A stretch of 64,000 bases of DNA from an uncultured Clostridia bacterium (GCA_947174415.1 CAMWIW010000002.1:103127-167126), one strand, 5' to 3'. Shown: positions 27,507-38,062, counted from the stretch's first letter. Notes: a model not told the origin generated them from the letters alone. A program made the numbers and translations.

Positions 27507-28586
27507 TTACCTTATCGCCTTACCGGGCATATCGCCTTCGGGTTTTTCAAAGAAATGCGTCATCGCAGGGTCGAAACCGATATTAATTTCATCCCCCTCA
27601 ACGTAGTTGCACCATTCGGCAAATTTGCAGACGACGATTTTAGTGCCTCCTATTTTACCGTGAACTAGGGTATTCATCCCCAAATTCTCATTATTGGTTA
27701 TAGCAAGCTTAACAGGTCCTTCGCGCACGATATTTTCGGGACGTACGCCCAAAACGACTTCCTTACCCTCATAATCCTTTAAAATCTCTTTCTGTTTTTC
27801 GTTTAAAGGATAATTGAAAAGTTCGCACTTGAAGTCGCCCTTTTCCACTTTGCCCTCGAACATATTCATAGGAGGAAGTCCTATAAACGTTGCAACGAAA
27901 GTGTTTGCTGGTCTCTCGTATAATTCGATAGGCTTACCTATCTGCTGAACGTGCCCCATCGACATACAAACTATTCTGTCAGCCAAAGTCAAAGCCTCGG
28001 TCTGGTCATGGGTTACGTACATCATAGTAGCGTTCAGTTTTTTATGAAGGAGAAGAATTTCTCTACGCATAGAGCCGCGAAGCTTTGCGTCGAGGTTAGA
28101 TAAGGGCTCGTCAAAGAGGAATACTTTGGGGTTACGCACGATTGCACGTCCCATAGCAACACGCTGACGCTGACCGCCCGAAAGCTGTTTGGGCTTTTTG
28201 TTGAGCTGAGATTTCAAATCAAGAATTTCAGCCGCAGCCATAACCTTTCTGTGAATAACTTCTTTATTCTCCTTGCGGAGTGTGAGCGAGAACGCCATGT
28301 TCTCGTATATAGTCATGTGTCCATACAGAGCATAGTTCTGGAAAACCATCGCTATATCTCTGTCCTTGGGAGGAAGACGGGTACAGTCCTTGCCGTCGAT
28401 AATGAGTTTACCGTTAGTAATGTCTTCGAGCCCCGCAACCATTCTCAGCGTCGTGGACTTGCCGCAACCCGAAGGCCCTACAAGTACGATAAATTCGCCG
28501 TCGGCTACGTCAAGGTTGAAGTCGTAAACCGCTTGCACGCCGCCGTCATAAATTTTGTCGATGTGTTGCAAATTTACGTCAGGCAT
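27507..28586 (-). CDS. Sugar ABC transporter ATP-binding protein (MsmK/UgpC type)
   Basis: GPSGCGKSTTLRMVAGLE, LSGGQRQRVAMGRAIVRNPKVFLFDEPLSNLDAKLR. Confidence 0.95.
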   Translation of the reverse strand: MPDVNLQHIDKIYDGGVQAVYDFNLDVADGEFIVLVGPSGCGKSTTLRMVAGLEDITNGKLIIDGKDCTRLPPKDRDIAMVFQNYALYGHMTIYENMAFSLTLRKENKEVIHRKVMAAAEILDLKSQLNKKPKQLSGGQRQRVAMGRAIVRNPKVFLFDEPLSNLDAKLRGSMRREILLLHKKLNATMMYVTHDQTEALTLADRIVCMSMGHVQQIGKPIELYERPANTFVATFIGLPPMNMFEGKVEKGDFKCELFNYPLNEKQKEILKDYEGKEVVLGVRPENIVREGPVKLAITNNENLGMNTLVHGKIGGTKIVVCKFAEWCNYVEGDEINIGFDPAMTHFFEKPEGDMPGKAIR

Positions 28587-29187
28587 TTACTTCACCCCCT
28601 GCGTTTTCTTCCTTTTTGAGTTCACCTTCTAAATCGATTTCGCCGTTTTCAACTTTCTTTTCAAAATCTTCAACAGCCTTAGCACGGATAAAACCGATGA
28701 CCGCAGACGCAATTATGCAAGCACCTGACGCCGCCAAAGCAATCGTCATCAAAAGGAACGAGCCTATATCGATTTTTTCCGCCATGATACCGCTTAAAGG
28801 TAGCCAGAATATTCTTGCGATTTGCAGTGCACCTAGCACGAGCTGGAAGGGGAACAACTTCCTCTTATAGTTTTTGACCTGTTCTGAGAAAAGGAACACA
28901 AAAAGAAGGAAGAATAAATTGTAGATAACGTCAAAAGCTATTGCCCAAGTGTAATAGAACTTTTCGTTATTTACCTGCGAATACAGTGAAAGAAAATATA
29001 TACAGCCGAGCGCAAGCCCTAAAAGAGCAAGGTTTGCCGCAAATTTATTTTTCTTGTACCTGCTTATATCGTTCTGAATAACGGGATTTTTAGGAGCTTT
29101 AACCTTCTCAGTTTTAGCCGGTTTAATCTCGTTAGTGTTTTCGATCTCAATTTTTTCAATCTCTACGGGGTCGATATTGTTCGTCAT
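28579..29187 (-). CDS. Multi-TM protein of unknown function in ABC operon
   Basis: 202 aa; overlaps ATPase start by 8 bp and upstream gene by 4 bp. Confidence 0.6.
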   Translation of the reverse strand: MTNNIDPVEIEKIEIENTNEIKPAKTEKVKAPKNPVIQNDISRYKKNKFAANLALLGLALGCIYFLSLYSQVNNEKFYYTWAIAFDVIYNLFFLLFVFLFSEQVKNYKRKLFPFQLVLGALQIARIFWLPLSGIMAEKIDIGSFLLMTIALAASGACIIASAVIGFIRAKAVEDFEKKVENGEIDLEGELKKEENAGGEVNA

Positions 29188-29813
29188 ACCACACCTCCCG
29201 CTAAATTTTCGTTTGCAAGAAGTTTCTTTTCCCCTTGCATAAGTTTAATCTTCCATACAAGATTCAAAATTAAAGCAACCGACGCCAAAATTACGAGTAT
29301 ATAGACAACAAAACCTATATCGAACGCAGCCGTGCTCTCACTGTACTGTTTCACTATATTAGCACCAGGACGGCTTGCAATTCTGTTATCCCAGTAAGCT
29401 TCCCACTCTACGAAATCTACGTTTAAGAATTTGCTTCTCCAAATTCCGTTAAGAACCAAACTTACGACAGACATCACGATATTTCCGCCGGCACATAAGC
29501 CTATTGCCACGTAATTGGAAACGTAATAGTTTCTGCGTTTATTGCAAGAAGTAATATATAAAAGTACTGCAAGCAAAATCATCGCAATACCGAAATACAT
29601 CAACAAATTATTGAAGCTTTGTATTTCAACGTAAAGTGTTGCATCGTATTTACCATCAGACGCATCGAAAAAAGATTCAAAACTGTTATCAAGCGTCTGC
29701 CCCAGCTTTACCATTGATCCGGTACAATAGCAGAAAGCGTACAGCGTTGCTATTGCGCCTAAAATAATCATTGCAAGGCACAGATATTTTTGAAATCTCA
29801 TTTGAGTCTTCAT
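29184..29813 (-). CDS. Multi-TM protein of unknown function in ABC operon
   Basis: Likely start MKTQMRFQKYLCLAMIILGAIATL at 29813; TM segments. Confidence 0.6.
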   Translation of the reverse strand: MKTQMRFQKYLCLAMIILGAIATLYAFCYCTGSMVKLGQTLDNSFESFFDASDGKYDATLYVEIQSFNNLLMYFGIAMILLAVLLYITSCNKRRNYYVSNYVAIGLCAGGNIVMSVVSLVLNGIWRSKFLNVDFVEWEAYWDNRIASRPGANIVKQYSESTAAFDIGFVVYILVILASVALILNLVWKIKLMQGEKKLLANENLAGGVV

Positions 29814-29831
29814 AGAAACCCCCAAAAATTG

Positions 29832-29865
29832 TTTAGGCGCCCGCGCCCTTGCGCGGGCGCCTAAA
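29832..29865 (-). terminator. Intra-operon attenuator/stabiliser hairpin after the solute-binding protein
   Basis: tttaggcgcccgcgc CCTT gcgcgggcgcctaaa, perfect 15-bp arms, weak U-tract on minus strand. Confidence 0.7.
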
Positions 29866-29892
29866 TCGTACAAATTTACAGTACTTTAAAAA

Positions 29893-32532
29893 TTATTCTG
29901 CGTCCGCTGCGGGCTTAAGATAATTCCAATAAGACTTAGCGGTTTCCCATGCGTCCGCATATACTGCTTCTCGCGTTGCGGATAGCGACTTGATGGACGG
30001 AGCGTCATTATCAACCGACTTGTTACGCAAATCAGAAATTGAGCTATAAACTAACGTAACACCGTCGGAATTGAACGTTGAAGAGGTGCCGTAACAAATT
30101 ATCCAAGGCATAATACCCATTGCGCTCTTAGAAGTACCGAAGAACTTCTTATAGTTAGTATAAGCTGCTTGATTGAGAATTTGCTGCTGGTCTTCGTCCG
30201 AAACGGGCAAACCTGAAGGAACGCAGGTGTACCACAAATTACCGGACTCCATATCAAGCGACATACCCTTTATAACGCCAAGGTCAAGTAGAACGCCCAC
30301 TTTATCAGAACCAACCTTACCTGCTTTAGAAGTAAGCTGGCTCTCAAACGACTGATCTTTTACGCCTACGGGAAGAGTTGAGCCGATAAGATAACGCGCA
30401 TAGTTCGTAAAGCTGAGACCTGCGCCGTTAACGCTACTTGTATCGGTTACTTTCCAACCGTTAACTTCTTTCTTCATAAAGGATTGTAAAACTTTGGTTG
30501 TTACGGTAGGGGTTATTCTGCCCTTATATTCAGTACCCGAGTATTTAACGCCCTTGTAAGTGAAGTATTTTTCGGCATCTGCCGCAGCGGGTTCATTATA
30601 CCAGAAGCCGCCGTCCCCGTTTGCGTTGGTTGCCATAGGGCCGTAGGTGGATACGATTTGTCCGTCTTCAGAGTACAAATAGTCGATAAACTGTAAAGCT
30701 GCCTTCAATTTTTCAGGATTGTTTGCAAGCGCTCCGTTAAGCGCAAGACCGCTCGTTTTAACGGTACGCCAGCTTTCAGTAAATCTCATAACGTCAGTAT
30801 GGTTACCGTCGCCGTCAACGTCCCATTTAGATACAGGTGTAGCTATCGCTGCGAATTTAAACGTACCCACTGTATCAAGATAAGCGGGAGCGCCTGAAAT
30901 CATATCACCCTGCATATAGAAATTGTATTCAGTCTGCGTCTGCGAATAATCATATTCCATAAAGCACTCGACAGGCTTTTTGCTCTTCGTATTAGCAGAT
31001 TGAGCTATACTGCTCTTTGCATTAAAGTCAAAAGAAGCCGTACAGTCAAGAATTAAACCTTCCTGGAAGAGTTGGTTCATCCTTACTGATACCTCGTAGA
31101 ACTCATCGTCGTTTCTTGCATCATGCAAGTCGCCGTTGCTGTCGATATACATATATTCGTTAGCGGAAGCAGTACCGCGAACGCCGTAAAGCTGTCCGCC
31201 AAGACGAAGGAGGTCAGGAGTACGGTTATTGTTGCCTTCACGCGCGGTAATACCGCCGATATCATTGCCATCTTTAACGCCGAGAGCCGACTTGTTGGTC
31301 AAAATGCAACGAAGCATCGCCACTAAGTCGTCTGCATCCCAACAAGCGTCGTAACCATTGAAAAGGTTAGCACGCTCATTAGCAGCGTAATATTTCTGAC
31401 CATCTACCTGATAGCACGCGTCTATATAAACGCGGAAAAGGGTTAAAAGCTGAGCGCCCGTTGCAGCAGGGTTAACCGTAAGAGCGGCGTTCTGAATTGC
31501 AACGATATTGCCGCTATCACCGGTGTAAGCCGTACCGGCAATTGCTCTGTATGCGGTATCAAGCGGAGTATTGTCAGTCTTGATCTGAGTAAGAACGTTA
31601 CCGTAGTTCTTTACTATGGTGATTTTGCCTGTACCGGTCTTGTTAGCGCTTTCAACTTCCATAGTGCCGGTGCCCGCCATAAAAGGTTCAACTTTTACAC
31701 CGTTGTATCTAAGGTTAGTCGTACCGCTCTCATACTGCTGGCAGCTTACGTTGAAAGCCGTGCTACCGGTTGTTTCCGTATCGCTGTTGAGAAGCTTTTC
31801 GGTCCAGTCCTGACGGATAAGGCAATATCTTTCTATATCATCCATACCGTCAAAATAAGGAGCAACATAAAGCGTCTTACCTTCGCCCGCTTTATCTCCA
31901 GTAGTCTTCATTCCGTCTTGCAAAAGCGAAAGATATACAACGGGGTTCTGGTTAAGGAACGCCGCATAATGAGGCATATAATCAAGATAATCGGCAAGGT
32001 TCAAGAAGCTCGTACTGCCGGCCTGATCGACTACCTTGCTCAAATCGCTTGTAAAAATATCAACGTTCGAATATCTGTTTTCGGTTTGCGAGCTTAAAAT
32101 CTTAGAAAGGTTTTCGCTCGTTTTAGTACCGTCCCAAACGTCGTTAAATCCGATATGCAATTCGTTGCTCATGGTTTGCCAAGCGGGTTTAAGCTGACCG
32201 TCGGTATACGTATTATTGTCAGGTAAAGTGATTTCATCACCCAACTCTCTGAAAGACGTTGAGTTGATCAATTTCTCGTGCCCTACGGCAAGATTCAAAG
32301 TTACGTTAGAACGCTCGTAACTGGAATAGTTGATATCTCCTGTAGTATCGTTTACAACGTCATATCCGTCAGGCAATTCAAGCAGGTTTCTGCTTGTGGG
32401 GTCGCCAGGGATTTTATCGCCTTTGCCGCCGTTGCCATCATTAGGACCGCACGCAGCAAACGATAACATCATTGTTCCTGCCATAACGGTTGACACGACC
32501 GCCATAGCGATTTTTTTGTTCTTGTTCATCAT
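29893..32532 (-). CDS. Extracellular solute-binding lipoprotein (large, 879 aa)
   Basis: Lipobox MLSFAACGPN; SBP-like architecture next to LplB/LplC-like permeases. Confidence 0.85.
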   Translation of the reverse strand: MMNKNKKIAMAVVSTVMAGTMMLSFAACGPNDGNGGKGDKIPGDPTSRNLLELPDGYDVVNDTTGDINYSSYERSNVTLNLAVGHEKLINSTSFRELGDEITLPDNNTYTDGQLKPAWQTMSNELHIGFNDVWDGTKTSENLSKILSSQTENRYSNVDIFTSDLSKVVDQAGSTSFLNLADYLDYMPHYAAFLNQNPVVYLSLLQDGMKTTGDKAGEGKTLYVAPYFDGMDDIERYCLIRQDWTEKLLNSDTETTGSTAFNVSCQQYESGTTNLRYNGVKVEPFMAGTGTMEVESANKTGTGKITIVKNYGNVLTQIKTDNTPLDTAYRAIAGTAYTGDSGNIVAIQNAALTVNPAATGAQLLTLFRVYIDACYQVDGQKYYAANERANLFNGYDACWDADDLVAMLRCILTNKSALGVKDGNDIGGITAREGNNNRTPDLLRLGGQLYGVRGTASANEYMYIDSNGDLHDARNDDEFYEVSVRMNQLFQEGLILDCTASFDFNAKSSIAQSANTKSKKPVECFMEYDYSQTQTEYNFYMQGDMISGAPAYLDTVGTFKFAAIATPVSKWDVDGDGNHTDVMRFTESWRTVKTSGLALNGALANNPEKLKAALQFIDYLYSEDGQIVSTYGPMATNANGDGGFWYNEPAAADAEKYFTYKGVKYSGTEYKGRITPTVTTKVLQSFMKKEVNGWKVTDTSSVNGAGLSFTNYARYLIGSTLPVGVKDQSFESQLTSKAGKVGSDKVGVLLDLGVIKGMSLDMESGNLWYTCVPSGLPVSDEDQQQILNQAAYTNYKKFFGTSKSAMGIMPWIICYGTSSTFNSDGVTLVYSSISDLRNKSVDNDAPSIKSLSATREAVYADAWETAKSYWNYLKPAADAE

Positions 32533-32616
32533 TATTTCTCCTTATATATTTTGTTTTTACGGTTTAACCGATATAACCTTAATATTAATATTTTTTACGC
32601 TTTTAATTTTTCCAAA

Positions 32617-33552
32617 TTATTCTTTTACGCCGCCCATATTTACGCCCTTAGCAAAGTACTTTTGTATGAAGGGATAAATTGCAAGAATGGGAATGATAGC
32701 GCATACAACCATTGAATATACTACCGAAGTTGCCGAATAGCTATAAAGACTGTCCCAAGTAGCAAGTTTATCTGCATCCAAACCATCACTTCCGGCTATA
32801 TCCGTATATTCTTTAAGGAAATCCCTTATATATACTTGAATAGGCCAGCTGAAACGTTGGTCGCTCATAACTTTTGCTGCCCAGAAGTAGCCGTTCCAAC
32901 GGGAAATTCCGAAGAAAAGCGCGACTGTTGCAATAGTTGCTTTACTCATAGGAATATAAACTTTGGTAAGTATCTGCATTTCGGTTGCGCCGTCTATTCT
33001 TGCCGCTTCCTCTATCTCAGATGGAACGCCCTCAAACGAGTTTCTGAGTAAGATAATGTTCGTTGCGTTCATACCCATTGCAAGGACGACCGTCCATTTA
33101 AGGTCGTTAATGCCAATACCTTGGAAAACACCGACGGTGTTCATATAGTTTGTATATTGGGGAATGATGCCTGCGGAGAACCACATTGTAAATACAAGGA
33201 AGAAGTTCCAACCGTGTCTGCCTAAAAGCCTTTTCTTGGAAAGCGCATACGCGCCGAGAATTGAATATCCCAATGCCCAAACCGTACCGAAGAAAGTTAC
33301 GAAGAGAGTGTTTGCATAGTTGATCCAAAATTTGTTATCCGTAAGAACCCGCATAAAAGCATCGCCCTGAACGTCAACGGGCCATAGGATGACAGAACCT
33401 TGCTTTATCGCTTCGCCCGAGCTAAAAGCCGAAGCGAGCGCGTAAATTAAGGGATATAAACACATGAGTGCGAATACCGTAAGAATGAAATAAGCAACTA
33501 TTTTGAATATAAGTTCGGAAGTTTCTGTTTTTCTTCTATTTGCTTTTGCCAT
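32617..33552 (-). CDS. Carbohydrate ABC transporter permease (MalG/LplC-like)
   Basis: EAARIDGATEMQILTKVYIPMSKATIATVALFFGISRWNGYFWA. Confidence 0.93.
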   Translation of the reverse strand: MAKANRRKTETSELIFKIVAYFILTVFALMCLYPLIYALASAFSSGEAIKQGSVILWPVDVQGDAFMRVLTDNKFWINYANTLFVTFFGTVWALGYSILGAYALSKKRLLGRHGWNFFLVFTMWFSAGIIPQYTNYMNTVGVFQGIGINDLKWTVVLAMGMNATNIILLRNSFEGVPSEIEEAARIDGATEMQILTKVYIPMSKATIATVALFFGISRWNGYFWAAKVMSDQRFSWPIQVYIRDFLKEYTDIAGSDGLDADKLATWDSLYSYSATSVVYSMVVCAIIPILAIYPFIQKYFAKGVNMGGVKE

Positions 33553-33564
33553 TTCACTCCCCCC

Positions 33565-34650
33565 TTAATACAACGAAACGTCTGACGCCGTTCTTGCGAT
33601 TTTGTTTGCGCCGATAACCAAAATCATACCAATTAAGTTATTCAGCATTTCCGCAGCCGTACCTAAAGCTTTGAACTCTTTATCGTCAGCCTCGGACCAT
33701 TCGTTTGCCAACGTAGAAACGGTATGCGCAACTTCGTAGTTGCTCATTGCGCCTTCGCCTCTGCCTTCGCCTAAGAGGAGGTATATCTTTTCGTAACCTA
33801 CGGAAAGTAGCGAACCTATCTTCATAATGAGCATAATTACGACGGTGGAAAGAATGCTGGGGATAACGACGTAACGCATCTGGGCCATCTTGCCTGCACC
33901 GTCTATCTGCGCCGCCTCGTATGACGTAGGCGAAACCGCGATGACCGCCGCAAAGAATACGATTGAGTCATAGCCGGCGTGCTCCCACAAATCCGTAATT
34001 ATGTATATTGCTCTGTAATATTGCGTAGTCTGAACCAAGCCGTTGTTCAAAGCTGCGGAATCTGCACCAAACCAAGAGAATACCGTTGAAACAATACCTA
34101 TGGACTGAGTTCCCATCGACGTGCCGCGGAAAAGTACGAGTACGAGCGACGTTACGATAACGGTCGAGAGGAATTTGGGAAGGTAAACGCAGACCTGCAT
34201 TATACTTCTTACAACGTTTGACTTTACTTCGTTAAAGAAAAGCGCCAAAATTATGGGCATAGGGAAGCCGAATAACAGTCCGTAGAACGCTGTGGTAAAC
34301 GTGTTTCTGAACGCCATCCAGAAATCGGGACTTATAATTTTATCCGTGAAAAGCGTTGAGAAATATTTAAGACCCGTCCAATAATACGTCGAAACGTGCA
34401 TCGTATCGCCCGTAGTAGGGTTTTTAAAACAGCCCATAAGCTCATACATAGGCAGATACTTCCAAAGGAGATAAACTATCAGCATAGGTACGAGCATTAT
34501 GTATAGACGCCAGTCCTTTAAGACCGTCCATCCCGTGTTCTTCCATCTGTTCCGCTCAGTTTCGTCCCTTACCTTCTGTTCGTCCGACATGTAATAAGTG
34601 CCGGTCTCTTCATTGTAGATAAGGAAGTCATCACATTTGAGTTTGAACAT
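33565..34650 (-). CDS. Carbohydrate ABC transporter permease (LplB-like)
   Basis: YEAAQIDGAGKMAQMRYVVIPSILSTVVIMLIMKIG. Confidence 0.93.
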   Translation of the reverse strand: MFKLKCDDFLIYNEETGTYYMSDEQKVRDETERNRWKNTGWTVLKDWRLYIMLVPMLIVYLLWKYLPMYELMGCFKNPTTGDTMHVSTYYWTGLKYFSTLFTDKIISPDFWMAFRNTFTTAFYGLLFGFPMPIILALFFNEVKSNVVRSIMQVCVYLPKFLSTVIVTSLVLVLFRGTSMGTQSIGIVSTVFSWFGADSAALNNGLVQTTQYYRAIYIITDLWEHAGYDSIVFFAAVIAVSPTSYEAAQIDGAGKMAQMRYVVIPSILSTVVIMLIMKIGSLLSVGYEKIYLLLGEGRGEGAMSNYEVAHTVSTLANEWSEADDKEFKALGTAAEMLNNLIGMILVIGANKIARTASDVSLY

Positions 34651-34742
34651 TGAAATTTTTCCTCCATATCACTTAAAATTAAGTAAATATACAAAAAGCT
34701 AATGCTTTAATTGCCGAAATTTTTGCGCCGTTTATAAGTCTT

Positions 34743-35474
34743 TTAACGGCTCTCGGGCGGATATTCGTCCCGCATATCTATCCCGTCGCCCTCTTCTTTC
34801 TCGATTACGGGCAAATCGTGAAGCCTTCTCAGTTCGTCCTCGTCAAGCTCGGTGTAGCCTGCCCAAGCTTCTTCTTTAGGAGTTTTTGCTTCTTCGCGTT
34901 CGCGCGCAACGCGTTTTAAGTAGGTTTTTTGGTCTTCGAGCAGACCTTCAAGCCTGCTTAATATCAAAAGCGCGATTATCGCAAAAACTATATTAAGGCT
35001 TTCCGTAAAGAAAGTGTTGCCAAGATACGGAATAAATTCGTTGCCGAAGCACGCTGCGACCGCAGAACGCCCGAATATCACCAAAACGAACGCGATTATG
35101 GGATAAATTATTACAAGATACCACTTGGAAAAGAGCTTTTCCTTGGGAATGACCTTAAAAATAAACCACGAAAGCAGTATAAACGCGTTGCCGACGGCGT
35201 AAACTACGTAAGTTTCGATTTGCGCGCCCATAAACGCACTGTATAAAATTCCGTGCAACACGGGAAAAATCGCTGCAAGCCAGTTCCAACGAACCAAAAC
35301 TATCAGCGATACGGTGAACATCAGCGAAACCGCAAACAGCATATCGGGAAATAATTTCTGTATTGCGTAGACGTTCAACGCCTCTAACGCCGTCATAATC
35401 ACTATAAACAGTAATATATCGACAAGCTTATACTGATTATATGAAACGACGCCGTTAATGTTTAATTTTTTCAT
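34743..35474 (-). CDS. Multi-TM protein of unknown function, upstream of ABC permeases
   Basis: 243 aa, multiple TM, acidic C-term. Confidence 0.6.
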   Translation of the reverse strand: MKKLNINGVVSYNQYKLVDILLFIVIMTALEALNVYAIQKLFPDMLFAVSLMFTVSLIVLVRWNWLAAIFPVLHGILYSAFMGAQIETYVVYAVGNAFILLSWFIFKVIPKEKLFSKWYLVIIYPIIAFVLVIFGRSAVAACFGNEFIPYLGNTFFTESLNIVFAIIALLILSRLEGLLEDQKTYLKRVAREREEAKTPKEEAWAGYTELDEDELRRLHDLPVIEKEEGDGIDMRDEYPPESR

Positions 35475-35657
35475 AAAAATTTAGTTAGAAACAATATGAA
35501 AGGGTAAAAAATTGTAGATTTTCACATTTAGCTAACTAATTATAACATGCGGGTTTTTAAATTGCAATACTTTTTTTATTGTTTCACGAAAAATTTGTGA
35601 TATAATATATAATGAAAAAAGAAAATTACCCCACCGCACGTTCAAGGAGATTTATTT

Positions 35658-36596
35658 ATGAAAACGCTGAGATTGACGCCGAAAGACGATTTACAATATA
35701 TATTGAATAGAATTTGCGAGCCTACCACGATATATTTGGCTGCGGGTGAGTATAATCAGAAAATCGAGATAACCGCAAACGACCTGACGGTTATAGGCGA
35801 AGACCGTGAAACAACGGTTATTACCTACGACGATTACGCAAGAAAAATGCACTCCGACGGGAACGAATACAACACCTTCCGCACCTACACCGTTTGCGTA
35901 ACGGGCGAGAGAGTGCGGCTTGAAAATCTGACCGTGAAAAATTCCAACACAGACCCGAAAACCGTAGGGCAATGCGTTGCCCTGTCTGTAAACGCAAAGA
36001 ATTTCTATGCTAAAAATATAGATTTAAAATCCACCCAAGATACCCTCTTCCTTTACCCCTTTCCCGACGATTTGGTCGTGCGTTACCGAGGGTTCATTCC
36101 TCAAAATCAGCTTTATACCGAGGGACGCGCAACGCACATCTTCGAAGATTGCCGCATTTACGGTACGGTTGACTTTATTTTCGGCTGTGCGGAGGCTTAT
36201 TTTAAGAACTGTAAGATAATTTCCATTGACGACGGGCGAGATACGGGTTTTATCGCCGCACCCGCACACCCGCTTGCAGAAGACAGCGGGTTTACGTTTT
36301 TGGATTGCGATATTCTTTCGGAAGGCGCTAAGCAAGCAACGATTTTCCTTGCTCGCCCTTGGCGGGACTTCGGTAAATGTGTTTTTATAAACTGCCGCGT
36401 CGGCGAGCATATCAGACGCGAGCTTTTCGACAAGTGGAACGACACCGAACGCGACAAGACCGCAAGGTTTGGGTACTATAACCTTGATTGCTCCTTTACT
36501 CCCGCCCCCGTCGAATGGAGCAAAGAACTTAGCGTTGCCTATGCAAAAAAAATTATAGCGCGCTTTGAAGAGAAAATTAAAGATTATATTAAATAA
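35658..36596 (+). CDS. Pectinesterase (carbohydrate esterase family 8)
   Basis: YFKNCKIIS, GTVDFIFGCAEAYF, QDTLFLYP, LARPWRDFGKCVFINCRVG. Confidence 0.95.
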   Translation: MKTLRLTPKDDLQYILNRICEPTTIYLAAGEYNQKIEITANDLTVIGEDRETTVITYDDYARKMHSDGNEYNTFRTYTVCVTGERVRLENLTVKNSNTDPKTVGQCVALSVNAKNFYAKNIDLKSTQDTLFLYPFPDDLVVRYRGFIPQNQLYTEGRATHIFEDCRIYGTVDFIFGCAEAYFKNCKIISIDDGRDTGFIAAPAHPLAEDSGFTFLDCDILSEGAKQATIFLARPWRDFGKCVFINCRVGEHIRRELFDKWNDTERDKTARFGYYNLDCSFTPAPVEWSKELSVAYAKKIIARFEEKIKDYIK

Positions 36597-36620
36597 TTTT
36601 GTAGAATGATGTAACGAAAA

Positions 36621-36653
36621 AGCCTGCGGGAAGAATTACCCGCAGGCTTTTTA
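36621..36653. terminator. Bidirectional terminator
   Basis: aaaagcctgcggg AAGAATTA cccgcaggcttttt. Confidence 0.75.
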
Positions 36654-36662
36654 AATTTATAT

Positions 36663-38009
36663 TTATTCCTGAACATTTATCGCACAACTCGTTTTAAAGG
36701 AAAGTTTGTTTATTACTACAATGCACGCAAGCATCACCGCGTTAAGTATTAGCACAGCAATGGGTATAGCATAACTGACGGTGTAATCGATATGTTCGTT
36801 CATCCCTGTTAATTTAACCGTTAAGGCAACAGCTATTGCCAGACACGCAGCTGACAAAACGAAACAGCTTACCGAAGTACCAACTGAACTTTTACCGCAT
36901 CCTTCTGACACCCTGACGGCCATATTATAAACTATTTTTGCGGTTAGAGCAATTAAAACAGTTTGCAGAACGTAGCCTATCGTGCCACAACATATAAATG
37001 TAAGTAAATTCTCGTCGCTGTCCCTGAAAACCAAAGAAGTAATAAAGCTAGTGAAGCTGCACGAAGAAGATACTTTATAGGTAATCGTCTGTCCATATAA
37101 AGATAGGTCGTAAGATATCTTGCTGACCGGCTTTGCTATTAACACCGTAAGTACTATCGCAATTAAGCCGATAGCAAGCGCACCCGTAAAATCAAAAAAG
37201 GCTTTTTTATCTTTTAATTCCGATATTCTTTGAACGAATTTCGAAACGAAGTATGCACCCGTGCTTATACCGCCGAGAATAATCCCCGCAAGATTTGCAT
37301 CACCATAATATAACTGCATACTGTCATCGTTTCCTACATACCCGACGTTATGGAATGCATAAAATGCCGCAGAAAAAACTGCGAATGAAAGAAAGGTAGC
37401 TATTGCGGGTTTTGCAAAATTTGCACCGTCTTCTTTATTAATAAACTGCTTTACGCATTTAAGGACTGTAATAATGGCAAATACAGCCATACTTAAAAGT
37501 GCAATAGCGGCAACGGTAGTACCTAACGCCGCGTAGGTATAATATGCGGCGATATCCAAGTCGCTGTACTGAATCCACGAACCTTCACTGTTTAATTCAC
37601 TGAGCGATTCATACATTTTTCCAAAATAGTCGTAAATTGTTATAATAGAGCTTTCAAGAACTACTCCCTCTGAACCGTTGACTTTCAGACCGATAAAAAA
37701 CGTAAAAATAATACCAATCAGCGCAGCAAATGCAGCAAAAGCACAGCTCGCGTATTCAAAGTATTTTTTATAGTTCGTTTTATTAGTGCAATTAACCGCG
37801 GAAGCTTCGGCTACGGCTGTTTCTTCAATCACCTTATCGCCATTAGCAGAGTCATCATCCACGCGCATCCCGCACTCGCCGCAAAAAAGTCCGTCTTCGG
37901 GAATTTCGCTTCCGCACTTGGGACATATCTTTTTCCCTAAGCGTTTACCGCAATAGTTGCAGAACTTGACGCCGTCGGCGATTTCTTTCCCGCAATGTCT
38001 ACAAATCAT
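36663..38009 (-). CDS. Zinc-ribbon membrane protein
   Basis: N-term MICRHCGKEIADGVKFCNYCGKRLGKKICPKCGSEIPEDGLFCGECGMRV then multiple TM. Confidence 0.75.
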   Translation of the reverse strand: MICRHCGKEIADGVKFCNYCGKRLGKKICPKCGSEIPEDGLFCGECGMRVDDDSANGDKVIEETAVAEASAVNCTNKTNYKKYFEYASCAFAAFAALIGIIFTFFIGLKVNGSEGVVLESSIITIYDYFGKMYESLSELNSEGSWIQYSDLDIAAYYTYAALGTTVAAIALLSMAVFAIITVLKCVKQFINKEDGANFAKPAIATFLSFAVFSAAFYAFHNVGYVGNDDSMQLYYGDANLAGIILGGISTGAYFVSKFVQRISELKDKKAFFDFTGALAIGLIAIVLTVLIAKPVSKISYDLSLYGQTITYKVSSSCSFTSFITSLVFRDSDENLLTFICCGTIGYVLQTVLIALTAKIVYNMAVRVSEGCGKSSVGTSVSCFVLSAACLAIAVALTVKLTGMNEHIDYTVSYAIPIAVLILNAVMLACIVVINKLSFKTSCAINVQE

Positions 38010-38026
38010 AATACTCCTTTGTTGAT

Positions 38027-38051
38027 TTGCGCGCGGCTTTCGCCGCGCGCA
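38027..38051 (-). terminator. GC-rich hairpin between uxaC and downstream gene
   Basis: ttgcgcgcggc TTTC gccgcgcgcaa. Confidence 0.6.
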
Positions 38052-38062
38052 ACGATTTATTT

